Made by a program: the position numbers and the translations under genes
Shown: one piece after another, positions 12,831-13,029 of the stretch
Layout: the number at the start of each line of letters is the position of its first letter
Position numbering within the stretch: position 1 is the first letter of the stretch
Notes under the pieces: model-generated
Told to the model about the DNA's origin: nothing
Databases searched by the model: none
The model's input: the letters and a program-made list of their open reading frames with translations, nothing else
Assembly: GCA_002067555.1 (NCBI GenBank)
Contig: MVQQ01000144.1
Span: 1-13,029 of the forward strand
Length of the DNA: 13,029 bases
Reading direction: 5' to 3'
Source: Syntrophorhabdus sp. PtaB.Bin184
GTDB taxonomy: Bacteria; Desulfobacterota; Syntrophorhabdia; Syntrophorhabdales; Syntrophorhabdaceae

Positions 12831-13029
12831 GTGTGCGGTATCGTCGGATATAGGGGTAGGGAAGGGGCACGGGGCATTCTCATAGACGCCTTGAGGCGCC
12901 TGGAGTACCGTGGTTACGATTCGGCGGGGATAGCCATCTGGAACAACGGAGCCGTGAGGCTCGCCCGCAGGCAGGGCAAGGTGAGCGAGCTGGCCGAGAC
13001 CATCAACGAGGATGGTTTTGACGGCTCCA
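12831..13029 (+). CDS. glmS: Glutamine-fructose-6-phosphate aminotransferase (isomerising), 5' part only
   Basis: These are the first 66 codons of GlmS, which makes glucosamine-6-phosphate from fructose-6-phosphate and glutamine, the first committed step to UDP-GlcNAc. The GTG at 12831, with GGGAGGA upstream, gives MCGIVGYRGRE; Cys2 becomes the N-terminal nucleophile of the glutaminase (Ntn) domain after Met removal. RRLEYRGYDSAGIAIW is the conserved glutaminase segment. The isomerase (SIS) domains lie beyond the right edge. Adjacent position after glmU in the same orientation is a known bacterial arrangement. No glmS ribozyme-like sequence can be fitted in the 25-nt gap. Confidence 0.96.
   Translation, partial: MCGIVGYRGREGARGILIDALRRLEYRGYDSAGIAIWNNGAVRLARRQGKVSELAETINEDGFDGS

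Overview
This GC-rich window looks like chromosomal core-type DNA from a strictly anaerobic bacterium, most probably a deltaproteobacterial (Desulfobacterota/Syntrophobacter/Syntrophorhabdus-like) lineage. That is an inference from gene content: a desulfoferrodoxin-rubrerythrin pair, a cysteine desulfurase followed by a DUF3343 protein, a DUF362/ferredoxin protein, a TPR plus LolB-like lipoprotein pair (implying an outer membrane), and a tatB-tatC-glmU-glmS run. I see no rRNA, tRNA, CRISPR array, insertion sequence or phage gene. Coding density is high and both window edges cut through genes.

Layout: (1) 1-747, plus strand: the 3' part of a cysteine desulfurase overlapping a small Se/S-carrier-like (DUF3343) gene. 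(2) About 890-2360, plus strand: a heat-shock-type promoter and three consecutive Hsp20 small heat-shock genes. (3) 2521-9125, minus strand: a compact seven-gene run, read in transcription order as nitrilase-family protein, 56-residue four-cysteine protein, argS, lepB, TPR protein, LolB-like lipoprotein, DUF362-ferredoxin protein. Several junctions are 4-nt or longer overlaps, so translational coupling is likely. (4) 9388-10351, minus strand: dfx-rbr, a superoxide/peroxide defence operon with its own promoter and a possible terminator hairpin. (5) 10552-13029, plus strand, divergent from dfx: tatB-like, tatC, glmU-like, and the first 66 codons of glmS.

Functional themes are proteostasis (Hsp20 trio), envelope biogenesis (signal peptidase I, LolB-like lipoprotein, TPR protein, Tat export, UDP-GlcNAc precursor synthesis) and anaerobe redox/sulfur chemistry. 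No obviously new multi-gene defence or mobile system is visible. The points most worth checking are: a GlmU that ends before its acetyltransferase active site yet lies directly next to glmS; a nitrilase-fold enzyme in which Ser148 occupies the place of the catalytic Cys; and a tiny four-Cys protein translationally wedged between that enzyme and argS.
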